From Streptomyces albiflavescens (GTDB taxonomy: Bacteria; Actinomycetota; Actinomycetes; Streptomycetales; Streptomycetaceae): 64,000 nucleotides of DNA. The notes beneath the pieces are model-generated. The model saw only the letters and a program-made list of their open reading frames with translations. It searched no databases and was not told where the DNA came from. Of this stretch, positions 44,467-53,570 are shown one piece after another (the stretch's first letter is position 1; every line of letters begins with the position of its first letter). The position numbers and the translations under genes were made by a program. The stretch spans positions 1 through 64,000 of the forward strand of contig NZ_BMMM01000009.1 of NCBI RefSeq assembly GCF_014645835.1. The letters run 5' to 3'.

Positions 44467-45372
44467 CTATTCCTTGATGTCGCTCCCCGGCCCAGGCGGT
44501 GCATGCCCCACAGTCTCGAGGTCCTCGATCATCTCCACTCCGACCACCGCGCCCGTGCTCTTCTTGCTGCGCCTGAGCCGACCCTCCAGCCAGCCCGCGA
44601 AGGTCGTGAGCGAGAAGTTGAGCGCGATGAAGATCACGGCGACAACCGTGAAGCTGGCGATGGTGTTGCCGTAGTAGCCGATCATCGTGTTGGCCGATGC
44701 GAGCAGATCAGGGAAGGTGAGCACCGCGCCACCGATGGCGGTGTCCTTCACGATCACGACGAGCTGGCTGACGAGGGCCGGGAGCATCGCGGTGACCGAC
44801 TGCGGCAGCAGGATGAGCCTCATCACCTGGCCCTTGCGCAGACCGATCGCCATCGCCGCCTCGGACTGGCCCTTCGGCAGGGCCAGGATGCCGGCCCGGA
44901 CGATCTCCGCGAGAACCGAGGCGTTGTACAGCACGAGTCCCGTGACGACCGCGTACAGCGGACGGTCATCCGAACTGACGTTGGTGTACTTGGCGAACAG
45001 TGCAAGCCCGAAGATCATCAGGACCAGCACCGGGATGGCCCGGAAGAACTCCACCACGATCGCGGCCGGTATGCGGATCCAGGCGTGGTCCGAGAGCCGG
45101 GCGATGCCGAGGACGGCCCCGAGCGGCAATGCGATGACCATGCTGAGCGCCGCGGCCTTCAGGGTGTTCTTCAGACCCGGCCAGATGTACGTGGACCAGG
45201 CCTCGCTGGTAGTGAACGGCTTCCACAGCGCCCAGTCGAGCTGACCCTTGTCGTTGAGTTGGGTGTACACCCACCACAGGACCGCTGCCAGGGCGGCGAG
45301 AAAGACTGCCGTGTACAGGAGGTTGCGCCGCTTGGCACGCGGCCCCTGAGCATCGTAGAGAACGGAAGTCAT
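44467..45372 (-). CDS. gluD: Glutamate ABC transporter permease GluD
   Basis: The 301-residue membrane protein is a polar amino acid permease with a His/Glu/Gln/Arg/opine-type transmembrane domain. The EAA loop is GQSEAAMAIGLRKGQVMRLILLPQ. It pairs with GluC in the membrane. Its ATG overlaps the gluC stop by four bases. Gene order gluA-gluB-gluC-gluD matches the actinobacterial glutamate uptake system, though the exact substrate is inferred. Confidence 0.9.
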   Translation of the reverse strand: MTSVLYDAQGPRAKRRNLLYTAVFLAALAAVLWWVYTQLNDKGQLDWALWKPFTTSEAWSTYIWPGLKNTLKAAALSMVIALPLGAVLGIARLSDHAWIRIPAAIVVEFFRAIPVLVLMIFGLALFAKYTNVSSDDRPLYAVVTGLVLYNASVLAEIVRAGILALPKGQSEAAMAIGLRKGQVMRLILLPQSVTAMLPALVSQLVVIVKDTAIGGAVLTFPDLLASANTMIGYYGNTIASFTVVAVIFIALNFSLTTFAGWLEGRLRRSKKSTGAVVGVEMIEDLETVGHAPPGPGSDIKE

Positions 45373-46034
45373 CGCTTAACCGCCACCTTCTTGCCCACCC
45401 AGCCGAGGATCAAGCCGGTCGGGAGCGTGAGGATCACGAAGCCGAGGGCGAAGATCGAGGCGATCGGGATGAGTTGGGCCTCCTTTTCCACCATCGTCTT
45501 CATCAGGGTCGCCGCCTCGGCGACGCCGATCGCGGCGGCCACCGTGGTGTTCTTCGTGAGCGCGATCAGGACGTTCGTCAGCGGGCCGACCGCCGATCGG
45601 AACGCCTGAGGCAGCACGACGAGCCGGAGCACCTGGGTGAAGCTGAGGCCGATCGCACGGGCCGCCTCAGCCTGCCCGACCGGCACCGTGTTGATGCCGG
45701 CCCGCAGTGCCTCGCACACGAAGGCCGAGGTGTAGGCGGTCAAACCGAGCACAGCGAGCCGGAAGTTGATTGTCTTGAAGTCGTCCGCGCCGAGGCTGAT
45801 GCTGAGAGTCTGGTTCAGGCCCAGCGAAGTGAACAGGATGATCACGGTCAGCGGGATGTTCCGCACGATATTCACGTAGGCGGTGCCGAAACCGCGCATC
45901 AGGGGCACTGGGCCGACGCGCATGGCAGCCAGCAGGGTCCCCCATACCAGGGAGCCGGCCGCGGCGAGCAGGGTGAGCTGCACCGTCGTCCAGAAGGCCC
46001 CCAGCAGGTCATAACCTTCAAGAAAGTCGAACAC
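45369..46034 (-). CDS. gluC: Glutamate ABC transporter permease GluC
   Basis: The 221-residue permease has the EAA loop GQAEAARAIGLSFTQVLRLVVLPQ and about five helices. GTG 46034 is chosen because GGGAGATC precedes it and the family starts with a short VFDFLEGYD stretch. It is separated from gluB by a hairpin, which may lower its expression relative to the binding protein. Confidence 0.9.
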   Translation of the reverse strand: MFDFLEGYDLLGAFWTTVQLTLLAAAGSLVWGTLLAAMRVGPVPLMRGFGTAYVNIVRNIPLTVIILFTSLGLNQTLSISLGADDFKTINFRLAVLGLTAYTSAFVCEALRAGINTVPVGQAEAARAIGLSFTQVLRLVVLPQAFRSAVGPLTNVLIALTKNTTVAAAIGVAEAATLMKTMVEKEAQLIPIASIFALGFVILTLPTGLILGWVGKKVAVKR

Positions 46035-46066
46035 GATCTCCCGTGCTTCCGCGTGTAGGGATGCCC

Positions 46067-46096
46067 AGGTGCGCCGCCCCGGGAGACGGCGCACCT
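46067..46096 (-). terminator. Hairpin between gluB and gluC
   Basis: AGGTGCGCCG and CGGCGCACCT form a perfect 10-bp stem with a 10-base loop in the 75-base gap. Such a hairpin commonly acts as a partial terminator or 3' stabiliser, so that the binding protein is made in excess over the permeases. Confidence 0.7.
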
Positions 46097-46109
46097 TTCA
46101 GGCACTGCT

Positions 46110-46952
46110 TCAGCTCTTGACGTCGCCGATCTTCGGCGCGGGCTCGTTCTTGTAGTTCGCCGGGCCGAAGTTCTTCTCGACGGCCGCCTTCCAGGAGCCG
46201 TCGGAGACCATGTCCTCCAGGGCCGTGTTGATCTTGGCCTTGAGGTCGCTGCCCTTCTTCACGCCGATGCCGTAGTTTTCGTTGGTCATCTTGAAGCCGC
46301 CGAGCTTGAACTTGCCCTTGAACTGGGACTGAGCGGCGTAGCCGGCCAGGATGGAGTCGTCCGTGGTCAGCGCGTCGATGGCCCCGTTCTGCAGACCGGT
46401 GAGGCACGCCGAGTACGTCGGGTACTGCTGCAGATTGGCCTTGGGGGCCAGCTTGTCCTTGACGTTCTGCGCCGAGGTCGAGCCGGTCACCGAACACAGC
46501 TTCTTGCTGTTGAGGTCCGACGGCGACTTGATCGAGTTGTCGTCGGCACGGACCAGGACGTCCTGGTGGGCCAGCAGGTACGGGCCGGCGAAGTCGACCG
46601 ACTTCTCGCGCTCCGGGGTGATCGAGTACGAAGCGGCGATGAAGTCGACGTCACCGCGCTGCAGCATGGTCTCGCGGTCGGCGCTCTTCGACTCCTTCCA
46701 CTGAATCTGGTTCGCGCTGTAGCCGAGCTTCTTGGCGACGTACGTCGCGACGTCGACGTCGAAGCCGGCGTAGCCCTGGGGTGTCTTCTGACCGATGCCC
46801 GGCTGGTCGAACTTGATGCCGATGGTGATCTTCTTGCTGCCGCCCGAAGGGCTGCTGCCGCTGTCCTTGTCGTTGTCCGAGCCGCAGGCCGTGGCGGCGA
46901 GCGCGAGGGCGAGCACAGCAGCTGAAGCGGCGGTGACCTTGCGGAGCTTCAT
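46110..46952 (-). CDS. gluB: Glutamate-binding lipoprotein GluB
   Basis: The 280-residue periplasmic-type binding protein has a lipoprotein signal (LALALAATAC, lipidated Cys near 23) and the solute-binding family 3 fold (GFDVDVATYVAKKLGY, LQRGDVDFIAASYSITPER, SVDFAGPYL). It captures glutamate outside the membrane. ATG 46952 (MKLRK) follows AGGATGTTC; an ATG nine bases upstream is an alternative. Confidence 0.92.
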   Translation of the reverse strand: MKLRKVTAASAAVLALALAATACGSDNDKDSGSSPSGGSKKITIGIKFDQPGIGQKTPQGYAGFDVDVATYVAKKLGYSANQIQWKESKSADRETMLQRGDVDFIAASYSITPEREKSVDFAGPYLLAHQDVLVRADDNSIKSPSDLNSKKLCSVTGSTSAQNVKDKLAPKANLQQYPTYSACLTGLQNGAIDALTTDDSILAGYAAQSQFKGKFKLGGFKMTNENYGIGVKKGSDLKAKINTALEDMVSDGSWKAAVEKNFGPANYKNEPAPKIGDVKS

Positions 46953-47033
46953 GGTGAACATCCTTTGACTGGTGAAGAGATGCGGGCCCGTCAGGGGCGG
47001 GTGACGCAGGTCGTCAGAGACGCGAGGGGGTCG

Positions 47034-47810
47034 TCAGTGGTGCAGGATCTTCGACAGGAAGTCCTTGGCCCGGTCGCTGCGGGGATTGCTGAAGAACTGG
47101 TCCGGCACAGCCTCTTCGACGATCCGACCGTCGGCCATGAAGACCACTCGGTTGGCAGCCGAACGAGCGAAGCCCATCTCATGGGTGACGACGATCATGG
47201 TCATGCCGTCACGCGCGAGCTGCTGCATGACCTCGAGGACCTCGTTGATCATCTCGGGGTCCAGTGCCGAGGTCGGCTCGTCGAAGAGCATGACCTTGGG
47301 GTCCATCGCCAGCGCTCGCGCGATCGCGACGCGCTGCTGCTGGCCGCCCGACAACTGCGCGGGGTACTTGTCCGCCTGATTGGCGAGGCCTACGCGGTCG
47401 AGCAGCGCGCGGGCCTTCTCCTCGGCGGCCTTCTTGTCGGCCTTGCGGACCTTGATCTGTCCCAGCATCACGTTGTCGAGCACCGTCTTGTGCGCGAAGA
47501 GGTTGAAGGACTGGAAGACCATGCCCACGTCGGCCCGCAGCCGGGCGAGCGCCTTGCCCTCCGCGGGCAGCGGCTTGCCGTCGATCGAGATGTCGCCCGA
47601 ATCGATCGTCTCCAGGCGGTTGATGGTGCGGCACAGGGTGGACTTCCCGGACCCGGAGGGTCCGATGACCACGACGACCTCGCCACGGGCGATCGTCAGG
47701 TCGATGTCCTGGAGCACGTGCAACGCGCCGAAGTGCTTGTTGACGCTCTTCAGGACGACCAGTTCGTCGGTCGCGGCCACGGCGTCCTTGGCCACCGATA
47801 CTTCGGTCAT
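47034..47810 (-). CDS. gluA: Glutamate ABC transporter ATP-binding protein GluA
   Basis: The 258-residue ATPase powers the GluBCD importer. It has Walker A GPSGSGKST, Q-loop VFQSFNLF, signature LSGGQQQR, Walker B VMLFDEP and the H-switch VVTHEMGFA. It is the first gene of the operon, with an 81-base gap to gluB. Confidence 0.95.
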   Translation of the reverse strand: MTEVSVAKDAVAATDELVVLKSVNKHFGALHVLQDIDLTIARGEVVVVIGPSGSGKSTLCRTINRLETIDSGDISIDGKPLPAEGKALARLRADVGMVFQSFNLFAHKTVLDNVMLGQIKVRKADKKAAEEKARALLDRVGLANQADKYPAQLSGGQQQRVAIARALAMDPKVMLFDEPTSALDPEMINEVLEVMQQLARDGMTMIVVTHEMGFARSAANRVVFMADGRIVEEAVPDQFFSNPRSDRAKDFLSKILHH

Positions 47811-47903
47811 CGCTCTTTGGCTCCGTCCTCCTCGGTTTCGGAGGACAGTAGTAACCCCGTACGACCAGCGTCATTACATCTGAGGGGAACTTGAGCATCA
47901 CGA

Positions 47904-47919
47904 TCCGATAGCAATCGGA
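47904..47919. promoter_or_regulatory. Palindrome in the gluA/response regulator intergenic region
   Basis: TCCGATAGCAATCGGA is a perfect 6+6 inverted repeat with a four-base spacer in the 285-base divergent region. It lies about 95 bases upstream of gluA and could be an operator for gluABCD or for the two-component system. Confidence 0.5.
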
Positions 47920-48095
47920 CACGTGTCGTAGCAGCCGGTGCGCGACCGCGTACCGGCTGGATAACGGAAGCCTTCCGCAACCCGAAGGCCCTTGACGCCG
48001 TCCTTGTCCATCGGCGTGACTTCCATGGTGCACCCGCGCGTGCACCGCGTTCTACAAGCTGAGACCGTACGACCGATGAACCGGAGGGGGCCGGC

Positions 48096-48782
48096 ATGAG
48101 ACTGCTTCTCGTCGAGGACGACAACCATGTCGCCGCCGCCCTGTCCGCGGTGCTGGCGCGGCACGGCTTCGAGGTCACGCACGCCCGCAGCGGCGAGGAG
48201 GCTCTGCAGGCGCTGGTCCCGGAGAGTGACGGGTTCGGCGTCGTCCTGCTCGACCTGGGCCTGCCCGACCAGGACGGCTACGAGGTCTGCGGCAAGATCC
48301 GCAAGCGGACCAGCACTCCGGTGATCATGGTGACGGCGCGCGCCGACGTACGCTCCCGGATCCACGGGCTCAACCTCGGCGCCGACGACTACGTGGTGAA
48401 GCCGTACGACACCGGGGAGCTGCTCGCCCGTATCCACGCCGTCAGCCGGCGCAGCGTCCCCGACGACGCCGCGGCCCCCGGCGACACGGCGCTGAAGCTC
48501 GGCCCCGTGCACATCGAACTCCCCAACCGGCAGGTCACCGTTGACGGTTTGGTTGTCCAACTGACCCGCAAGGAGTTCGACCTTCTCGCGCTGCTGGCCC
48601 AGCGCCCCGGAGTCGTTTTCCGTCGGGAACAGATCATCAGCGAGGTGTGGCGCACCAGTTGGGAGGGGACCGGGCGCACCCTGGAAGTGCATGTCGCGTC
48701 CCTGCGCTCCAAACTGCGTATGCCGGCGCTGATCGAGACCGTGCGCGGCGTCGGGTACCGGCTCGTCGCCCCTGCGTCGTAG
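48096..48782 (+). CDS. OmpR/PhoB-family response regulator
   Basis: The 228-residue regulator has a receiver (LLLVEDDNHVAAAL, phospho-Asp in VVLLDLGLPDQDGYEV) and a winged-helix DNA-binding domain (LTRKEFDLLALLAQRPGVVF, VHVASLRSKL, TVRGVGYRL). GGAGGGG precedes the ATG. The sensor kinase gene starts nine bases after the stop. Its place between gluABCD and a TAXI binding protein gene suggests control of organic acid or amino acid uptake, but this is inference. Confidence 0.93.
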   Translation: MRLLLVEDDNHVAAALSAVLARHGFEVTHARSGEEALQALVPESDGFGVVLLDLGLPDQDGYEVCGKIRKRTSTPVIMVTARADVRSRIHGLNLGADDYVVKPYDTGELLARIHAVSRRSVPDDAAAPGDTALKLGPVHIELPNRQVTVDGLVVQLTRKEFDLLALLAQRPGVVFRREQIISEVWRTSWEGTGRTLEVHVASLRSKLRMPALIETVRGVGYRLVAPAS

Positions 48783-48791
48783 CGGGCACGG

Positions 48792-50198
48792 GTGCGCACT
48801 CGCCTTCTCCCCCTGCTCATCGTCCTGATGGCCGCGGTGCTGCTCGCGCTCGGACTTCCACTCGCTGTGAGCGTCGCGGCCGCCGAGCAGCAGCGGGTGG
48901 TCGTCGACCGTATCGACGACACGGCGCGCTTTGCGGCCCTCGCCCAGTTCGTCACCGATTCGCCGACCGGCTCCCAGACGAACAACACGGACGAGCGCCG
49001 CGAGACCCTGAACAAGGAACTCGCCCGCTACTACGGCGTGTACGGCATACAGGCCGGCGTCTTCTACCGCAACGACAAGCCCATGGCCAACGCCCCGACG
49101 AACTGGTTCCTGCCCAAGACCGGTGAAGGACGCGACGCGTTCAACGAGGCGCTCTTCAGCCGCCGCAGCCACGACCCGGAGCAGGTCTGGCCCTGGCAGC
49201 GCCACCGTCTCGTCGTGGCCTCCCCGGTCATCAGGGACGGCGACGTCATCGCCGTCGTCGTCACCGACTCACCCACCGGGCAGATGCGTTCGAAGACCCT
49301 GCGCGGCTGGCTGCTCATCGGCGCGGGCGAGGTCGCGGCGATGCTCATCGCCCTCGGCGCCGCGCTGCGCCTCACCGGCTGGGTGCTCAGACCCGTACGC
49401 GTCCTCGACGCCACCACCCACGACATCGCGACCGGACGCCTGAAGTCCCGGGTCGCGGCCGCCGGCGGTCCGCCGGAACTCCGGCGCCTGGCCCGGTCGT
49501 TCAACGAGATGGCGGACAACGTCGAAGATGTGCTGGAGCAGCAGCGTGCCTTCGTCGCCGACGCCTCGCACCAGCTGCGCAACCCGCTCTCGGCGCTGCT
49601 GCTGCGCATCGAGCTGCTCGCCCTCGAACTGCCGGAGGGGAACGAGGAGATCGCCTCGGTCCGCACCGAGGGCAAGCGCCTCGCCCAGGTCCTCGACGAC
49701 CTCCTCGACCTGGCGCTCGCCGAGCACGCCGAGGCGGATCTGCGGCTCACCGACATCGGCGCGCTGACGGCCGAGCGCGTGTCGTCCTGGCAGCCGGTCG
49801 CCGAGAACAAGGGCGTACGGCTGGCCGGGACCTGCCCGGCCACCACCGCCTGGGCCGACCCGGTCACGCTGTCCAGCGCCCTGGACGCGGTCATCGACAA
49901 CGCGCTGAAGTTCACGCCCGAAGGGGAGAGCGTCGAGGTGAAGGTCGCCTCGAACGGCGAGGTCTCGACCGTCGTGGTCACCGACGGCGGCCCCGGCCTC
50001 AGCGACGAGGACCTGGTCCGCATCGGCGACCGCTTCTGGCGCAGCGCGGGGCACCAGAACATCAAGGGCTCGGGCCTCGGCCTGTCCATCTCGCGGGCGC
50101 TGCTCGCGGCGGGCGGCGGCTCGATCGCGTACGCACATCACGAGCCGCACGGCCTGCGGGTGACGGTGACGGTGCCCAGGTCGAGGCCGGCCTCTTGA
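48792..50198 (+). CDS. Sensor histidine kinase
   Basis: The 468-residue kinase has two transmembrane helices (about 5-28 and 175-195) around a 145-residue extracellular sensor, a HAMP domain (WVLRPVRVLDATTHDIA), HisKA with FVADASHQLRNPLSALL (phospho-His) and HATPase (DNALKFTPEGE, GSGLGLSISRALL). It starts with GTG. It is the partner of the preceding response regulator. Confidence 0.93.
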   Translation: MRTRLLPLLIVLMAAVLLALGLPLAVSVAAAEQQRVVVDRIDDTARFAALAQFVTDSPTGSQTNNTDERRETLNKELARYYGVYGIQAGVFYRNDKPMANAPTNWFLPKTGEGRDAFNEALFSRRSHDPEQVWPWQRHRLVVASPVIRDGDVIAVVVTDSPTGQMRSKTLRGWLLIGAGEVAAMLIALGAALRLTGWVLRPVRVLDATTHDIATGRLKSRVAAAGGPPELRRLARSFNEMADNVEDVLEQQRAFVADASHQLRNPLSALLLRIELLALELPEGNEEIASVRTEGKRLAQVLDDLLDLALAEHAEADLRLTDIGALTAERVSSWQPVAENKGVRLAGTCPATTAWADPVTLSSALDAVIDNALKFTPEGESVEVKVASNGEVSTVVVTDGGPGLSDEDLVRIGDRFWRSAGHQNIKGSGLGLSISRALLAAGGGSIAYAHHEPHGLRVTVTVPRSRPAS

Positions 50199-50234
50199 GC
50201 CCCTCAGCGGATAGCGGCCGCGGGGTGCCGGCGG

Positions 50235-51230
50235 CTACGGCTTGATCGACCGGTAGTAGCGTCGCGCGCCCTCGTGCAGCGGCAGCGGATCCGTGTAGAT
50301 GGCCGTGCGCAGGTCCACCAGCTGCGCCGCGTGCACCTGGGCGCCTATGTGGTCGCGGCTGGCGATCACCGTCCGGGTGAGCTCCTCGGTGAGCTTCGCG
50401 TCCGCGTCCTCCCGTGTGATCAGGTAGTTCGCCACGGCCAGCGTCTGCACGGACGAGCCGCGCTGCGCCCTGGGATAGGCGTCGGCGGGCATCACCGCGG
50501 CCCGGTAATAGCGGGAGGCGCCGCCTTGCTCGTGCAGCTTCTTGATGAAGTCGCTGCCGATCGGCACCAGCCTGATGTCGAAGGTCTTGGAGAGCTCCAG
50601 CACCGCACTCGTCGGCAGGCCCCCCGACCAGAAGAAGGCGTCGATCTTGTGCTGCTTGAGCAGGCCGGGCATGGTCGCGATGCCGTCGGCCAGCGGCTTG
50701 ATGTCCTTCTCGGAGTCGAGTCCGGCCGCCTGGAGCACATGGTTCGCTATCAGCCGCACCCCGGAACCACTCGGTCCCACGGCGACCGTCCTGCCCCGCA
50801 GGTCCGCCACGGATTTCACGGACGACGAGCGCGGGACCACCAGGTGCACATAGTCGTCGTAGAGCCGCGCGCAGCCGCGCAGCCGCCCCGCTCCCGGCTT
50901 GTTCTCCAATATGTACGTCTCCACCGCGTCGGCCGCCGCGATGGTGAAGTCGGCCTTCCCCGTCGCCACACGCCGTACGTTCTCCTGCGACCCGTCGCTG
51001 TTCAGCAGCCGTACGTCCACGCGCGGCATGTCCTTGGCGATGGCGCCCTGAAGGAGTCTGCCGTACGTCTGGTAGACGCCGGTCGGCGTGCCCGTGCTGA
51101 AGGTGATCGTCCCGCTGGGGGACCCCTCGCTCGGCACCAGCCACCACAACAGCAGCCCGAAGACCGCGAAAGCGGCCGCCGAGCCGAGCAGCGCGTGGCG
51201 CCGGCCGATACGGGGGAGTGCCTGGAACAT
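50235..51230 (-). CDS. TAXI family TRAP transporter solute-binding protein
   Basis: The 331-residue protein has an N-terminal membrane anchor (ALLGSAAAFAVFGLLLWWLV) and the TAXI fold (ITFSTGTPTGVYQTYGRLLQ, GPSGSGVRLIANHVLQAAG). TAXI proteins feed TRAP transporters or act as sensory partners. No TRAP membrane subunit is encoded in this window. It is convergent with the sensor kinase gene and may supply the ligand-sensing component for that system. Confidence 0.88.
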   Translation of the reverse strand: MFQALPRIGRRHALLGSAAAFAVFGLLLWWLVPSEGSPSGTITFSTGTPTGVYQTYGRLLQGAIAKDMPRVDVRLLNSDGSQENVRRVATGKADFTIAAADAVETYILENKPGAGRLRGCARLYDDYVHLVVPRSSSVKSVADLRGRTVAVGPSGSGVRLIANHVLQAAGLDSEKDIKPLADGIATMPGLLKQHKIDAFFWSGGLPTSAVLELSKTFDIRLVPIGSDFIKKLHEQGGASRYYRAAVMPADAYPRAQRGSSVQTLAVANYLITREDADAKLTEELTRTVIASRDHIGAQVHAAQLVDLRTAIYTDPLPLHEGARRYYRSIKP

Positions 51231-51327
51231 GCGCGCGATCCTGCCAGTTCGGGGGCAGTCCTGACCAGGGCCGGGCTCATCGACCGGGGTCGTCGGGGGA
51301 CCTCGGCCGATCGATAGGCTTCGGCGG

Positions 51328-51732
51328 ATGCAGCCCTCTCCCGCCTCCCTGGTCCGTCAATTCCACCTCGCTTTCGGCCTCGACGCCCGCACCGTGCCGA
51401 CAGAGGTCTCCCCGGCGCTGGCGGCCCACCGCGGCGAACTGCTCGCCGAGGAGGCCGCTGAAGTCGCCGAGGTCTCGGTCACGGGCCCGCTCGACCGGCT
51501 GGCGCACGAACTGGCCGACGTCGTGTACGTGGCGTATGGGACGGCGCTCGTCCACGGGATCGACCTCGACGCGGTGATCGCCGAGGTCCACCGGTCCAAC
51601 ATGACGAAGCTGGGCCCCGACGGCAGGGTCGCCCGCAGGGCCGACGGCAAGGTCCTCAAGGGGGACCACTACCGTGCCCCGGACGTCTCGGAGGTCCTGC
51701 GACAGCAGGGCTGGAGTACGGCTGACGCGTAG
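51328..51732 (+). CDS. MazG-like nucleotide pyrophosphohydrolase
   Basis: The 134-residue protein has the metal-binding EAAEVAE pattern (GELLAEEAAEVAEVS) and the helper motif HELADVVYVAYG of all-alpha NTP pyrophosphatases. It probably cleaves a non-canonical nucleoside triphosphate. It is monocistronic. A 13-bp tandem repeat begins nine bases after its stop. Confidence 0.85.
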   Translation: MQPSPASLVRQFHLAFGLDARTVPTEVSPALAAHRGELLAEEAAEVAEVSVTGPLDRLAHELADVVYVAYGTALVHGIDLDAVIAEVHRSNMTKLGPDGRVARRADGKVLKGDHYRAPDVSEVLRQQGWSTADA

Positions 51733-51741
51733 CACCGCGTC

Positions 51742-51880
51742 GCTGTCGCCTTCGGCTGTCGCCTTCGGCTGTCGCCTTCGGCTGTCGCCTTCGGCTGTCG
51801 CCTTCGGCTGTCGCCTTCGGCTGTCGCCTTCGGCTGTCGCCTTCGGCTGTCGCCTTCGGCTGTCGCCTTCGGCTGTCGCC
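51742..51880 (+). repeat. 13-bp tandem repeat, ten full copies
   Basis: The unit GCTGTCGCCTTCG is repeated ten times without change (51742-51871), followed by a nine-base partial copy. It lies between the convergent MazG-like and thioesterase genes. Identical copies suggest recent expansion, so copy number probably varies between strains. Confidence 0.97.
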
Positions 51881-51953
51881 CACGTCGTCGCTGCTCGTGG
51901 TCCGTCGTCCGCGTGCTGTGGCTCGGCCACGGCGCGCGGACGACCCCGTCGGC

Positions 51954-52469
51954 TCAGCTTGCCTGGAGGACCGCGCACGTCGTCGTCCCGTGCGCGTACA
52001 GCTTGCCGTCATGTGTGCCGATGACCTGCGCCTCGGCGGTGGCCGTCGTCCGTCCGACGTGCAGCGCCCGGCCTTCGCAGCGCAGCGTGGGCGTGTCGGA
52101 CATGACAGGCCGGACGAGGTGCACGCCCAGCTGGACGGTCGTGTACGCGGCCCCGGCGGGCAGTCCACTCATCACGGCCGAGCCGAGTGCCGAGTCGAGG
52201 AGCGTGGCAAGGAATCCTCCGTGCACGGTGCCCATCGGGTTGAGGAGATGGTCACCGGGGTCGCCCTCGAACGCGGTGAAGCCGTCGCCGACATCGGTCA
52301 GCCGGAACCCGAGCGTGCTCATGATCGACGCCGGCGGAAACATCCCGTCGAGCGCGCCCTGAAGGATCTCGCGACCGGTCATCGTCAGGATGTCCGGCGT
52401 CATCTCGGGGCGGGGCTCCCAGGAGTGGGTGCGGGAACGGGTGGCGGAAGAGGTCTCGTACGTGGTCAT
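51954..52469 (-). CDS. PaaI-type hotdog thioesterase
   Basis: The 171-residue protein is a hotdog thioesterase with the HGGFLATLLDSALGSAV motif. It hydrolyses an acyl-CoA; the substrate is unknown. The start ATG 52469 (MTTYETSS) has only a weak ribosome binding site. It is divergent from a GlxA-type regulator gene 72 bases away. Confidence 0.88.
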   Translation of the reverse strand: MTTYETSSATRSRTHSWEPRPEMTPDILTMTGREILQGALDGMFPPASIMSTLGFRLTDVGDGFTAFEGDPGDHLLNPMGTVHGGFLATLLDSALGSAVMSGLPAGAAYTTVQLGVHLVRPVMSDTPTLRCEGRALHVGRTTATAEAQVIGTHDGKLYAHGTTTCAVLQAS

Positions 52470-52541
52470 GCGACCGACCCTAGGAGGGGGCATCCGCTAC
52501 GCGCAGGAGTCGGATCCGGCAGGTTCGATATCGTTTCCGAC

Positions 52542-53507
52542 ATGAAGGTCGCCGTGCTCACCCTCGACGGAGTCTTCGATTCCGGACTGTCCGCGGTCCT
52601 CGATGTCCTGCACTCGGCCAACGCGCTGCGGGACCAGCTGGAGACGCCTCCACCGCTCTTCGACATCGACACGGTGGGGGTGCGCCGACGCGTGCGGACC
52701 GGACTCGGCCACGTCGTCGAGACCACCCCCGTGCCGCCCACCGGTGGTCTCGACGGCACAGACCTGCTGGTCCTGCCCGCGCTCGCCGAGCGGCGCCCCG
52801 ACGCGCTCGTCGCTGGCGTCGCGTCGACGGAACACCAGGCGGCCCGGAAGCTGCTCGCGCGGGCCCGCGCGGAACGGGTCGCGCTGGCCTCGTCCTGCAC
52901 CGGTACGTTCCTGCTCGCCGAGTCGGGCGTGCTGGACGGGCGGCGAGCCACTACCAGTTGGTGGCTCGCGCCCGTCTTCCGCAGCCGCTACCCCGCCGTC
53001 ACCGTCGACGACACCCGCATGGTCACGACCTCCGACGGCATCACCACAGCGGGTGCCGCCTTCAGCCATGTCGACCTCGCGCTCGCGATCGTGCGTGCGC
53101 ACAGTCCGGCCCTGGCCGACGTGGTCCGTCGCTTCCTCGTCATCGACGACCGTCCCTCCCAGGCGGCGTACACGATTCCGAGCGCGCTGGCGGCGTACGA
53201 CCCGCTCGTGTCGTCCTTCGAACAGTGGGTCCGCGCCCGCCTCGCCGACCCGCTGTCCATCGCCGCGGCCGCACGCGACCTCGGGGTGAGCGAGCGCACC
53301 CTCCAGCGCGCGGTCGGCCGGACCCTGGGCTGCTCACCGATCCGCTTCGTCCAGGACCTCCGTGTCGAGCGGGCCCGGCACCTCCTGAGCACCACCGACC
53401 TGCCCGTGGCGACGGTGGCCCGCCGCGTCGGCTACGAGAACCCCGGCGCCCTGCGCACCCTGCTGCGGGACCGGGCCGGCTTGACGGCCCGCTCACTACG
53501 GGGGTGA
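52542..53507 (+). CDS. GlxA-type regulator (DJ-1/PfpI domain plus AraC helix-turn-helix)
   Basis: The 321-residue protein joins an amidotransferase-like DJ-1/PfpI domain (LALASSCTGTFLLAESG with the nucleophile-elbow Cys) to an AraC-type DNA-binding domain (LSIAAAARDLGVSERTLQRA, VGYENPGALRTLLR). It probably senses a small metabolite and may regulate the divergent thioesterase. Confidence 0.9.
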   Translation: MKVAVLTLDGVFDSGLSAVLDVLHSANALRDQLETPPPLFDIDTVGVRRRVRTGLGHVVETTPVPPTGGLDGTDLLVLPALAERRPDALVAGVASTEHQAARKLLARARAERVALASSCTGTFLLAESGVLDGRRATTSWWLAPVFRSRYPAVTVDDTRMVTTSDGITTAGAAFSHVDLALAIVRAHSPALADVVRRFLVIDDRPSQAAYTIPSALAAYDPLVSSFEQWVRARLADPLSIAAAARDLGVSERTLQRAVGRTLGCSPIRFVQDLRVERARHLLSTTDLPVATVARRVGYENPGALRTLLRDRAGLTARSLRG

Positions 53508-53570
53508 GCCCGCACCGGGACAGGACCCATTCCCACTCCCGCTACCGCCTGGCACAGGACCGTTACGGGA

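Noticed and set aside
51742..51880. CRISPR array
   Set aside because: The 13-bp units are directly adjacent without spacers and no cas gene is present.
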